DNA of 64,000 bases from CADEDV01 sp964596345 (GTDB lineage: Bacteria; Bacteroidota; Bacteroidia; Chitinophagales; Chitinophagaceae): NCBI GenBank assembly GCA_964596345.1, contig CAZQSZ010000001.1, positions 868,001 through 932,000 on the forward strand, written 5' to 3'. Positions 34,281 through 41,651 of the stretch are shown piece by piece. Under the pieces are notes generated by a model. That model made no database searches, was not told where the DNA came from, and saw only the letters and a program-made list of their open reading frames with translations. Numbering within the stretch: position 1 is the first letter of the stretch; every line of letters starts with the position of its first letter. Made by a program: the position numbers and the translations under genes.

Positions 34281-35297
34281 ATGTTTACAGCTACATCAAC
34301 CCGTTATAATAGTATGAAATATAACCGCTGTGGTAAAAGCGGGTTATTATTGCCTGCCATTTCATTGGGTATGTGGCACAACTTCGGTAATGTGGATGAT
34401 TTTGCTACCATGCAGCAAATCATCTTCAGGGCTTTTGACAGGGGTATCACTCATTTTGACCTGGCCAATAATTATGGGCCACCGGCTGGTGAAGCAGAAA
34501 TAAATGTTGGTAAGATATTGAAACAGGATCTGCAGCACCACCGGGATGAGCTGATCATTTCTTCAAAGGCCGGTTACCATATGTGGCCCGGGCCCTATGG
34601 GGAATGGGGTTCCCGGAAACAGTTAATAGCAAGTCTTGACCAGAGTTTGAGAAGATTGGGGGTGGAGTATGTGGACATTTTCTACTCACACCGGTTTGAT
34701 CCCAAAACGCCGCTGGAAGAAACAATGGGGGCACTGGACAAGGTTGTACGGTCAGGAAAAGCCTTGTATGCAGGTATTTCCAGCTATGATGCAGAACAAA
34801 CTGCAAAAGCGGCCGCAATTTTAAGAGAGCTTGGAACTCCCTGTCTTATTCATCAGCCCAGGTATTCTATGTATGACAGATGGATAGAGCAAACTAACCC
34901 GGTCGTGAAAAAATCGGTACTGGATGTGTTAGGAGAAGAAGGGGTTGGCTGTATTGCTTTTTCTCCACTGGCACAAGGTTTATTGACTGATAAATATCTG
35001 AAAGAGATCCCGGCTGATTCAAGAGTGGGGAGAGGTTTGTCCAATGGAGCAATCAGCCAGGACGATATATTACCGGCGAAAATAGAACGTTCCCAAAAAT
35101 TAAATGAGATCGCATTGAAAAGAGGACAGTCCCTGGCACAATTGGCCATTGCGTGGTTGCTGAAAGATGAAAGAATTACATCGGTACTGGTCGGCGCCAG
35201 TTCTGCAGCACAACTGGATAATAATATTGATGCACTGGTGAATCTTTCTTTTTCTGCTGATGAATTGAAAGAAATAGAACTTATTTTAAACCAGTAA
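34281..35297 (+). CDS. Aldo/keto reductase (YghZ/Kv-beta-like)
   Basis: This 338-residue cytosolic NADPH-dependent aldo/keto reductase resembles the YghZ/Kv-beta branch (DLANNYGPPAGEAE, ISSKAGYHMWPGPYG). The tetrad residues Asp and Tyr are in DLANNYG, Lys in SSKAG and His in FYSHRFD. The cofactor-binding tail LVGASSAAQLDNNIDAL is present. It starts 1 bp after the alpha-galactosidase, so it is translated as part of the PUL operon, although such enzymes are not part of standard mannan pathways. It may reduce a sugar aldehyde or detoxify methylglyoxal-like products; the real substrate is unknown. A second ATG 11 codons downstream (34314) is a possible start. Confidence 0.9.
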   Translation: MFTATSTRYNSMKYNRCGKSGLLLPAISLGMWHNFGNVDDFATMQQIIFRAFDRGITHFDLANNYGPPAGEAEINVGKILKQDLQHHRDELIISSKAGYHMWPGPYGEWGSRKQLIASLDQSLRRLGVEYVDIFYSHRFDPKTPLEETMGALDKVVRSGKALYAGISSYDAEQTAKAAAILRELGTPCLIHQPRYSMYDRWIEQTNPVVKKSVLDVLGEEGVGCIAFSPLAQGLLTDKYLKEIPADSRVGRGLSNGAISQDDILPAKIERSQKLNEIALKRGQSLAQLAIAWLLKDERITSVLVGASSAAQLDNNIDALVNLSFSADELKEIELILNQ

Positions 35298-35344
35298 GTA
35301 CTGCCTCATTTTTAACAGGCAGTATTTATACAAAAGAGGTACAT

Positions 35345-36325
35345 ATGATTACTGCACACAGGAAAGAAATAATCAATACAGTTGTTTGCCTGTTAACGGC
35401 AGCATTTATAACTGCACAACCTGTTAAAGAGCATGGGCAGCTAAGGGTGGAGCAAACCAGCCTGGTAAATGAAAAAGGAAATCCTGTTGCTTTGCACGGG
35501 ATGAGTTTTGGATGGCACAACTTATGGCCCCGGTTTTATAATAAGAAAGCTGTACATGAACTGGTCACAAAATGGAATTGTACGGTGGTCCGTGCATCCA
35601 TGGGTATCGAACTGAACGACAGCGGTTATTTAAAAAGGCCGGGGGAATCGGTGCGGTTGATGAAAAATGTTATTGAAGCCTGCATTAAAGAAGGAGTATA
35701 TGTGATCATCGACTGGCATGATCACAATATTCATACTGCGGAAGCAAAAGAATTTTTTGGAAGAATGGCAAAACAGTATGGCCATTACCCGAATATTATC
35801 TATGAAATATTCAATGAACCTGATCATGAAACATGGCCGGAAGTAAAAGCATATTCAGAAGAAGTGATCAAAGTGATCCGGGCTGCTGATCCTGATAATA
35901 TCATTCTTGTTGGTTCACCCAAATGGGACCAGGCGGTTGACCTGCCTGCAGCAGATCCCATCAAAGGATACAATAACCTGATGTACACGATGCACTTCTA
36001 TGCCGGCACGCATAAAAAATGGCTGCGTGACCGGACGGACGAAGCCATTAAAAAAGGCTTACCGATTTTTGTTTCTGAATGTGCGGGCATGGAAGCGAGT
36101 GGAGACGGACCCATTGATAAAACCGAATGGAAAGCCTTTGTTGATTGGATGAATGCAAGAGGACTGAGTTGGGTAGCCTGGTCGGTATCAGATAAAAATG
36201 AAACCTGTTCTGTGTTAAAACCGGCTGCAGCTTCCAAAGGTAAATGGGAGGACAGCGATATAAAAGAGTGGGGGATGATCGCTAAACAGTACCTCTGGTT
36301 ATATTCCGGTAAGCAAAAACCCTGA
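35345..36325 (+). CDS. GH5 endo-beta-1,4-glucanase/mannanase (subfamily 2-like)
   Basis: This 326-residue secreted single-domain GH5 enzyme has a signal peptide ending near ITAQ. It opens with LVNEKGNPVALHGMSFGWHNLWP, typical of GH5_2 cellulases, and has VIIDWHDHN, acid/base Glu158 in IYEIFNEP and nucleophile Glu245 in IFVSECAG. It should cut the glucose-containing backbone of glucomannan or xyloglucan; mannanase activity cannot be excluded. The gene is the last of the PUL enzyme series, 47 bp after the reductase, and a hairpin lies about 35 bp after its stop. Confidence 0.92.
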   Translation: MITAHRKEIINTVVCLLTAAFITAQPVKEHGQLRVEQTSLVNEKGNPVALHGMSFGWHNLWPRFYNKKAVHELVTKWNCTVVRASMGIELNDSGYLKRPGESVRLMKNVIEACIKEGVYVIIDWHDHNIHTAEAKEFFGRMAKQYGHYPNIIYEIFNEPDHETWPEVKAYSEEVIKVIRAADPDNIILVGSPKWDQAVDLPAADPIKGYNNLMYTMHFYAGTHKKWLRDRTDEAIKKGLPIFVSECAGMEASGDGPIDKTEWKAFVDWMNARGLSWVAWSVSDKNETCSVLKPAAASKGKWEDSDIKEWGMIAKQYLWLYSGKQKP

Positions 36326-36363
36326 TATCCCGTAAATACTCCTTTTGGTACCGGGTAAATCTC

Positions 36364-36394
36364 CCTTTACCCTATCAGGGTATTTCAGTAGGGA
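36364..36394 (+). terminator. Possible terminator of the PUL operon
   Basis: TCCCT and TACCC face AGGGTA and AGGGA around TATC, a nested hairpin 40-70 bp after the GH5 stop. The T run is short, so efficiency is doubtful. Confidence 0.4.
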
Positions 36395-36453
36395 TTCCAT
36401 GTTTAGTTTATCAATCAGGAATATTATTTTCATGCCTTAATAATCTGCTAACT

Positions 36454-36579
36454 ATGAAGACAAGAATTGTAATTGCCCTGCTGATCATTATTGTTTTTTT
36501 TGAAAGTTGTGCCCGCAGTTTCACACCCTACGAAGCGGCTAACCACCCGAGAGGAAAGAAATGTGGTGTAATTAAATAA
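36454..36579 (+). CDS. Tiny lipoprotein, 41 residues
   Basis: ATG at 36454 gives a 41-residue product: a hydrophobic signal segment, a lipobox FESC (Cys19), and a short polar tail ending NHPRGKKCGVIK. The tail carries a second Cys and a basic patch. Tiny lipoproteins with such a tail recur in Chitinophagaceae to my knowledge, but no function is known. It lies just after the PUL and before a 47-residue gene on the other strand, and may be independently transcribed. Confidence 0.55.
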   Translation: MKTRIVIALLIIIVFFESCARSFTPYEAANHPRGKKCGVIK

Positions 36580-36585
36580 GGGGGA

Positions 36586-36729
36586 TTACCCGCCAAACAC
36601 ATTATTAACGGCGCCTTCCAGCATTGGAAATTTCTCAACTACAAAGCCTTTGATCGTTTCAATGGCTTTTTTAGCTTGCTCATCTGTTAGGCCGGCTTCG
36701 GCTTTCAGTTTTTCAATTAATTCCTGCAT
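36586..36729 (-). CDS. Small hypothetical protein, 47 residues
   Basis: Minus-strand ATG at 36729 gives a 47-residue product opening MQELIEKLKAEAGLTDEQAK and ending FGG. It is a single amphipathic helical segment with low complexity but good coding character; no signal peptide or known motif is seen. It converges with the tiny lipoprotein gene, stop codons 6 bp apart. Similar short helical proteins occur in related genomes as far as I recall; no function can be given. Confidence 0.5.
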   Translation of the reverse strand: MQELIEKLKAEAGLTDEQAKKAIETIKGFVVEKFPMLEGAVNNVFGG

Positions 36730-36822
36730 GGGAGAAGTTTAAGCGGTATAAAAATTTAAAAGGTTTCACAAGTTAAAGCTAACCTATGAAACCTTTTCAA
36801 CTGTTGGAACTTTTTAAATCAT

Positions 36823-38064
36823 TTATGCTACTTTCAGCAAGCTCAGTTTACTCTTATCAAACTTTCGTTTGGCATATTCTGCCGTTAATGCAAAGCTGGT
36901 CTCTTTGGTAGAGGGTAGTTCAAACATCGCATCGGTAAGGATACCTTCACAAATACTTCTCAGGCCCCTGGCACCCAGTTTATATTCAACGGCTTTATCT
37001 ACCATAAAATCTAATACCTCATCTTCAATGGTCAGGTGAATACCTTCCAGTTCAAACAGCCGCTTATATTGCTTGACCAATGCATTCTTCGGTTCGGTGA
37101 GAATGGCCCGGAGGGTACTTGCATCTAATGGATCCAAATGCGTCACCACCGGTAGCCGGCCCAGAAGTTCCGGGATCAGCCCAAATGTTTTCAAGTCCGT
37201 CGGATTGACATAACGAAGCAGGTTCTTCTTCATATTTTCCTGCAGGTCTTTATCTACATTGAAACCAATCGTGTTGGTTTGCACCCGGCGGGCAATCACC
37301 CTGTCAATGCCGTCAAAAGCACCGCCGCAGATAAACAGTATATTCTGTGTATTGATCTTGATGAGTTTTTGCTCGGGATGTTTGCGTCCACCCTGGGGGG
37401 GTACCAGCACATCTGTTCCCTCGAGCAGTTTCAGCATCCCCTGCTGTACACCTTCACCACTTACATCGCGGGTGATGGACGGATTATCTCCTTTTCGGGC
37501 AATCTTATCGATTTCATCAATATAAACTATGCCGCGTTCAGCAGCCGTTACATCATAATTGCAAACCTGTAATAACCTGGTCAGGATACTTTCAACATCT
37601 TCTCCCACATAACCGGCTTCGGTAAAAACAGTGGCATCCACAATGGTGAAAGGAACATTCAACATCCGTGCAATACTTTTTGCCAGAAGGGTTTTACCGG
37701 TTCCTGTTTCACCCACCATGATGATATTGCTTTTTTCAATCTCCACATCATTAACAGGTGTATCGTTGGCTTTTTGCTGTAATCTTTTGTAGTGGTTGTA
37801 AACGGCAACGGCTAATACTTTTTTTGCGTCGTCCTGGCCAATCACATACTCATCCAGGAATTTTTTGATTTCCATCGGCTTTTTGACCGTGAGTTTAAAA
37901 GCTGCAGGTGTTTTTTCGTCCCGGACCATCAATTCCTGGTCGATGATCTCCCGGGCATGCTCCACGCAGTTTTCACAGATATGTCCTTCCTGGCCGGCGA
38001 TAAGGATCTTGACCTCATCACGGCTGCGACCACAAAATGAACAGTGTAAAGGATTTTTTGCCAT
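36823..38064 (-). CDS. clpX: ATP-dependent Clp protease ATP-binding subunit ClpX
   Basis: This 413-residue AAA+ unfoldase feeds substrates to ClpP. The N-terminal zinc domain has CSFCGRS and CENC (four Cys), followed by Walker A GETGTGKT, the pore-loop motif GYVGEDVE, Walker B IVYIDEIDKIA and sensor/IGF-loop phrase NTIGF. The frame stays open 64 codons upstream of ATG 38064, but the extension overlaps the terminator and has no family match, so MAKNPLHCSFCG is the right start. It follows clpP on the same strand but is separated by a terminator and has its own -7 box. Confidence 0.97.
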   Translation of the reverse strand: MAKNPLHCSFCGRSRDEVKILIAGQEGHICENCVEHAREIIDQELMVRDEKTPAAFKLTVKKPMEIKKFLDEYVIGQDDAKKVLAVAVYNHYKRLQQKANDTPVNDVEIEKSNIIMVGETGTGKTLLAKSIARMLNVPFTIVDATVFTEAGYVGEDVESILTRLLQVCNYDVTAAERGIVYIDEIDKIARKGDNPSITRDVSGEGVQQGMLKLLEGTDVLVPPQGGRKHPEQKLIKINTQNILFICGGAFDGIDRVIARRVQTNTIGFNVDKDLQENMKKNLLRYVNPTDLKTFGLIPELLGRLPVVTHLDPLDASTLRAILTEPKNALVKQYKRLFELEGIHLTIEDEVLDFMVDKAVEYKLGARGLRSICEGILTDAMFELPSTKETSFALTAEYAKRKFDKSKLSLLKVA

Positions 38065-38105
38065 TTCTGATAGGTATAACGAATTACTAACGCAATCGTA
38101 ACATA

Positions 38106-38113
38106 CAAAAATA
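38106..38113 (-). promoter_or_regulatory. Candidate -7 box of clpX
   Basis: The minus strand reads TATTTTTG, an exact TAnnTTTG, about 42 bp before the clpX ATG. It follows directly on the T run of the clpP terminator. Confidence 0.45.
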
Positions 38114-38140
38114 AAAAACCGTCCTGATACGGGCGGTTTT
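38113..38140 (-). terminator. Intrinsic terminator between clpP and clpX
   Basis: On the minus strand AAAACCGCCC pairs with GGACGGTTTT around GTATCA with one mismatch, and a T run follows. It ends the clpP transcript 40 bp after the stop codon. Confidence 0.75.
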
Positions 38141-38179
38141 ATTTCTTTATTTAGGGTTAAACTCTTACTTATTAAGGAT

Positions 38180-38812
38180 TTAGAGCTTTTCCAGGATGCC
38201 GTCCACAATGCCATAATCAATGGCTTCTTTGGCATCCATCCAGTAGTCACGGTCAAAGTCCTTCATAATCTGGGCAGCTGTTTTACCGCAATTATCTGCC
38301 AGGATCTTTGCCCCGATCTCTTTCACCCGGCGGGTTTGCTTGGCCTGTATCTCCAGGTCGGCACTTACACCCTGGATATGCCCGCCCAACGATGGCTGAT
38401 GGATCATTACCTCACCATGCGGGTAAATAAAACGACGGCCTTTCACACCACCGCTGAGCAGTATGCTACCCATAGAAGCTGCGAGTCCCATACAAATAGT
38501 GCTGATCGGGCTCTTCAGCATCTTCATCGTATCATACATTACCATGCCGCTGGTTACCACACCGCCGGGACTGTTGATAAAGAACCTGATCTCTTCACCC
38601 GGTTTATCCGCATCCAGCAATAATAACTTGGTGGTTACCTCACGGGCGGATTTATCATCCACCACACCCCAGAGGTACACGGCTCTTTTTTCAAAGAAGT
38701 ATTTCTCCAGTTTTTTATTCAGCATCACCAGGTCATCTCTCTTATCTTCTCTCTCTTTTTCTTCCTCGTCGTCCATTTTCCAGTCGTTGTATAAAAAATT
38801 CTTACGGTTCAT
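38180..38812 (-). CDS. clpP: ClpP serine protease, second copy
   Basis: This 210-residue ClpP-family peptidase has the complete triad Ser113 (GLAASMGS), His138 (MIHQPS) and Asp189 (FDRDYW), with the GG-containing INSPGGVVTSG loop. The N-terminus has a highly charged run of about 15 residues (DDEEEKEREDKRDD), longer than usual. The gene lies 35 bp after another clpP. Two divergent ClpP proteins may form a mixed double ring, as shown in some other bacteria; this is inference here. ClpX is encoded next. Confidence 0.93.
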   Translation of the reverse strand: MNRKNFLYNDWKMDDEEEKEREDKRDDLVMLNKKLEKYFFEKRAVYLWGVVDDKSAREVTTKLLLLDADKPGEEIRFFINSPGGVVTSGMVMYDTMKMLKSPISTICMGLAASMGSILLSGGVKGRRFIYPHGEVMIHQPSLGGHIQGVSADLEIQAKQTRRVKEIGAKILADNCGKTAAQIMKDFDRDYWMDAKEAIDYGIVDGILEKL

Positions 38813-38847
38813 GATAGATTAAATTTCTTGATTTATGATTAGGGAGA

Positions 38848-39540
38848 TCAGTCTTTCTTATCTTTTCTTGGATTGGTCAGCAATACTTCATCAACCAAAC
38901 CATATTCTTTTGCTTCAGGTGCCGTCATCCAGTGGTCACGGTCAAAATCTTTTTCAATCTGTTTCACCGGCTTACCGGAATGATTACTGATCACTTCATA
39001 CAATTCACTTTTCAGTTTTTTGATCTCTGCTACGGTGATCTCGATATCGCTGGCCTGGCCGCCAATGGCACCGCTGGGCTGGTGCATCATGATGCGGGAA
39101 TGTTTCAGTGCTGCTCTTTTACCTTTGGTGCCAGCACCTAACAACACACAAGCCATGGAAGCGGCCACACCAATACAAATGGTAGCCACATCCGGACTTA
39201 CATATTGCATCGTGTCATAGACTCCAAGACCCGAATACACACTACCACCCGGGCTGTTGATGTACATATTGATATCTCTCGTTCTGTCGGCAGAGTCAAG
39301 GAATAATAATTGGGCGGTTACAATATTGGCCACTTCATCATTGATGGGATAGCCCAAAAAAATGATACGGTCCATCATCAGCCGGCTGTACACATCCATC
39401 ACGGCAACATTCAGGGAACGTTCCTCAATGATATTCGGTGTCATGGCCGTCACCATGTGAGAAGCATAACTGTGCAGGGTATTACTGGAAAGACCACGGT
39501 GTTTCACCGCATATTTCTCGAACTCAGAGTTAAAAGTCAT
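38848..39540 (-). CDS. clpP: ClpP serine protease, first copy
   Basis: This 230-residue ClpP peptidase has triad Ser128 (GVAASMAC), His153 (MMHQPS) and Asp202 (FDRDHW), with spacing equal to the E. coli enzyme. The N-terminal extension of about 35 residues before TPNIIEE may be a propeptide. It precedes the second clpP copy and follows the trigger-factor gene on the same strand, the classic tig-clpP-clpX order. The protein degrades unfolded or tagged proteins together with ClpX. Sequence differences from the neighbouring copy are large, so the duplication is old. Confidence 0.95.
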   Translation of the reverse strand: MTFNSEFEKYAVKHRGLSSNTLHSYASHMVTAMTPNIIEERSLNVAVMDVYSRLMMDRIIFLGYPINDEVANIVTAQLLFLDSADRTRDINMYINSPGGSVYSGLGVYDTMQYVSPDVATICIGVAASMACVLLGAGTKGKRAALKHSRIMMHQPSGAIGGQASDIEITVAEIKKLKSELYEVISNHSGKPVKQIEKDFDRDHWMTAPEAKEYGLVDEVLLTNPRKDKKD

Positions 39541-39725
39541 GGGTATTAAGTTAATATGTTAACAGGTGGTAAGTTAATAAGTAAAAGGCAGAGAGAAATG
39601 GGGAGACTTTCGACCTTCCAACTGATCAACTTTTCCTCCTGATCATCAAATATCCGTCCAAATGCCGTAACTGCAAAATTGGTGACAAGTTGGCTTATTT
39701 TATTCGTTGCAGGGGTTAAAAGAAA

Positions 39726-39783
39726 AAGGTTGACATGATTTTTAGTCCATATCAACCTTCCAACAAGTTATCCTGTCAACCTT
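39726..39783. repeat. Alternative-hairpin inverted repeats after tig
   Basis: AAGGTTGACA (39726-39735) can pair with TGTCAACCTT (39774-39783, 10 bp perfect) or with TCAACCTT (39752-39759, 8 bp). The two pairings exclude each other. The element lies just after the tig stop, in a 245-bp gap before clpP with no gene in it; it may be a terminator or processing signal. Confidence 0.6.
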
Positions 39784-39785
39784 AC

Positions 39786-41159
39786 TTAATGATGATGGTG
39801 CTGATGCGCCTCTACTAACTTCGTGAACTCTTCTGCACTGATATCCTTGTCAGAGGGCTTCACTTGTGTCTCGGTCCACTCAAATATTTTTTGTGTCTGT
39901 ATACGGGTATAGGAATCTTCCACAAATTTCCGGTCCTTCATCATTTTTTCAACATAATCATTCACCCAGGGCTGATCATCGCTCAGGTTAGCACCTCCCA
40001 TATAGCTGAACAATTGCTGTTTGGCAAAAGCCCTGATCTCATCAGGATTTACCTGTATGCCGTTCCCGTTAACAATTTTGTCAGAGATCAGTGTCCATTT
40101 CAACTGGCTGAGGAAAGCGGGGAATTCTTTTTCTACTTCTTCATCTGTTTTTGAAGTTTCTCCCTGTGTCTTCACCCATTTTTTCAGGAAGCCTTCGGGG
40201 AAATCGATTTTAGTATGATCCACTAATTGGTGAAAAACCTGGTCATGGATCTGGTTGCGGGCCTGGCTGTTCCAGTAAGCCGCTATTTCCTCTTTAATTT
40301 TATTTCTGAAATCAGCTTCCGTCTTTATTTCCTGGCCGGGATACAACTGGTTAAAGAAATCTTCGTTCAGTTCTCTTTTTTCCAGTAAACCCACTTTGGT
40401 GATGGCGATGTTGAAATATTTTTCAGCAGCAGTCGCATCTTCTTTTAGTCCAAGATCGCTGATGATCCATTCTCTTTCTTTTTCATCAAAAGCGGTTTTT
40501 AACTGCACAGGAATGCTGTCACCGGCTTTCTTACCGATCAGGTTTTTGCGGTAAGCTTCCGAAAAATATTTTACCAGTAATGAATTATCTTTTTTAATAC
40601 CGCCTTCCACTTCATTACCCGCAGCATCTGTTTCTGTAAAAACAACATTCAGCACATTATCCTCCGTTTCTGCCGTTTCTTTATCGGTCATGTTGCCATA
40701 ACGGTTTTGCAGGCGGGTCACTTCATTATCCAGCATTTCCTCAGTCACTGTAACCACATACCGGGTAATTTTTGCCTTACCAAGATCAGCCATAGTAAAA
40801 TCCGGCTTCATTCCTATTTCAAAATGGAAAACATAATCAGCAGGGTTGTTCACGTCTAACTGGCGAATATCAGTTTCCAGCGGCAGGGGCTGGGCAAAGA
40901 TTTCCATTTTATCAGTTTCCAGGTAGCCGATCAGTTCACGGTCAACTGATCGCAGCACCTCATCGGTAAACAGAGAAGGCCCGTACATTTTTTTGATAAG
41001 ACCGGCCGGCACCATTCCTTTACGGAAGCCGGGGATATTAGCTTTCTTACTGTATTCTTTCAACGCCTTTTCAAAAGAGGGCAGGTAATCGGTCTTTTCC
41101 AGCTTCACGGTCAGCTTTTCATGCAGCAGGCCGATGTTTTCTTTTGTAACTGTTGCCAT
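39786..41159 (-). CDS. tig: Trigger factor-like ribosome-associated chaperone
   Basis: This 457-residue protein shows the trigger-factor ribosome-docking signature IPGFRKGMVP near residues 42-51 and a coherent N-domain (LTVKLEKTDYLPSFEKALKEYSKKA). The central and C-terminal chaperone regions follow, with a weakly conserved middle domain, as is usual in Bacteroidota. It helps new polypeptides fold at the ribosome exit. The natural C-terminus ends EAHQHHHH, a run of histidines that may bind metal. The gene heads the tig-clpP-clpP-clpX row and follows tRNA-Leu on the same strand. Confidence 0.9.
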   Translation of the reverse strand: MATVTKENIGLLHEKLTVKLEKTDYLPSFEKALKEYSKKANIPGFRKGMVPAGLIKKMYGPSLFTDEVLRSVDRELIGYLETDKMEIFAQPLPLETDIRQLDVNNPADYVFHFEIGMKPDFTMADLGKAKITRYVVTVTEEMLDNEVTRLQNRYGNMTDKETAETEDNVLNVVFTETDAAGNEVEGGIKKDNSLLVKYFSEAYRKNLIGKKAGDSIPVQLKTAFDEKEREWIISDLGLKEDATAAEKYFNIAITKVGLLEKRELNEDFFNQLYPGQEIKTEADFRNKIKEEIAAYWNSQARNQIHDQVFHQLVDHTKIDFPEGFLKKWVKTQGETSKTDEEVEKEFPAFLSQLKWTLISDKIVNGNGIQVNPDEIRAFAKQQLFSYMGGANLSDDQPWVNDYVEKMMKDRKFVEDSYTRIQTQKIFEWTETQVKPSDKDISAEEFTKLVEAHQHHHH

Positions 41160-41190
41160 TGTATATATTTAATAAGTTTTAAATAACGAA

Positions 41191-41256
41191 CAAGGAACAA
41201 GGAATGTCGAATAAGGAAGTACGGTACTTCTTCCGATCAATATTCCTTGTTCCTTG
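41191..41256. repeat. Long double hairpin between tRNA-Leu and tig
   Basis: CAAGGAACAAGGAAT (41191-41205) is a perfect 15-bp inverted match to ATTCCTTGTTCCTTG (41242-41256). Inside it GAAGTAC (41216-41222) matches GTACTTC (41224-41230). It lies 17 bp after the tRNA 3-prime end on the minus strand and could end or process that transcript. Confidence 0.75.
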
Positions 41257-41272
41257 CTCAGTATTCGCACTG

Positions 41273-41354
41273 TCCGGATGGAGGGACTCGAACCCCCATA
41301 CCTTACGGCATCAGATCCTAAGTCTGACGTGTCTACCAATTTCACCACATCCGG
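41273..41354 (-). tRNA. tRNA-Leu (anticodon UAG)
   Basis: The minus strand folds as a complete class II tRNA. Acceptor arms CCGGATG and CATCCGG pair over 7 bp, the anticodon stem TCAGA/TCTGA encloses loop CTTAGGA (anticodon TAG), there is a long variable arm, and the T-loop is TTCGAGT. The discriminator is A, as expected for Leu, and the CCA tail is not encoded. It decodes CUA and related Leu codons. Confidence 0.93.
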
Positions 41355-41491
41355 GGCCAAAGCTGTTCTTAGGGGCTGCAAATGTAGGGCATTTATTCAA
41401 ACCAAACGGCCGGTAAAACCACTTATTTAAGCCCCCGTGTTGACACAGAACATTTAATTCCGGAATAGTATAAAAAAACGATAAAAATTTG

Positions 41492-41499
41492 TAGGTTTG
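41492..41499 (+). promoter_or_regulatory. Candidate -7 box before the first CHU_C gene
   Basis: TAGGTTTG matches TAnnTTTG and lies in the 297-bp gap between tRNA-Leu and the gene at 41652. It would give a leader of about 145 nt. No clear -33 element; nothing else was recognised in this gap. Confidence 0.35.
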
Positions 41500-41651
41500 G
41501 TTCTCTTATTCGTTTTACATCCTCTATCTCGAGAACAGCCACCCCCAAACGATCTTAGCTTTTAGCCTTTTAAAACTCTTTATCCCGGGATTAACCTAAG
41601 GATGCGGACGATATTCCGCTAAACATTTTTTCGCAACCAAACTAACCGCTG

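Noticed and set aside
38065..38256. Upstream extension of clpX by 64 codons
   Set aside because: Overlaps the terminator, the -7 box and the end of clpP, and shows no ClpX similarity; the zinc domain starts right after ATG 38064.
39786..39830. His tail of trigger factor as a cloning artefact
   Set aside because: It is followed by the native stop and a normal intergenic region, and no vector sequence is present.
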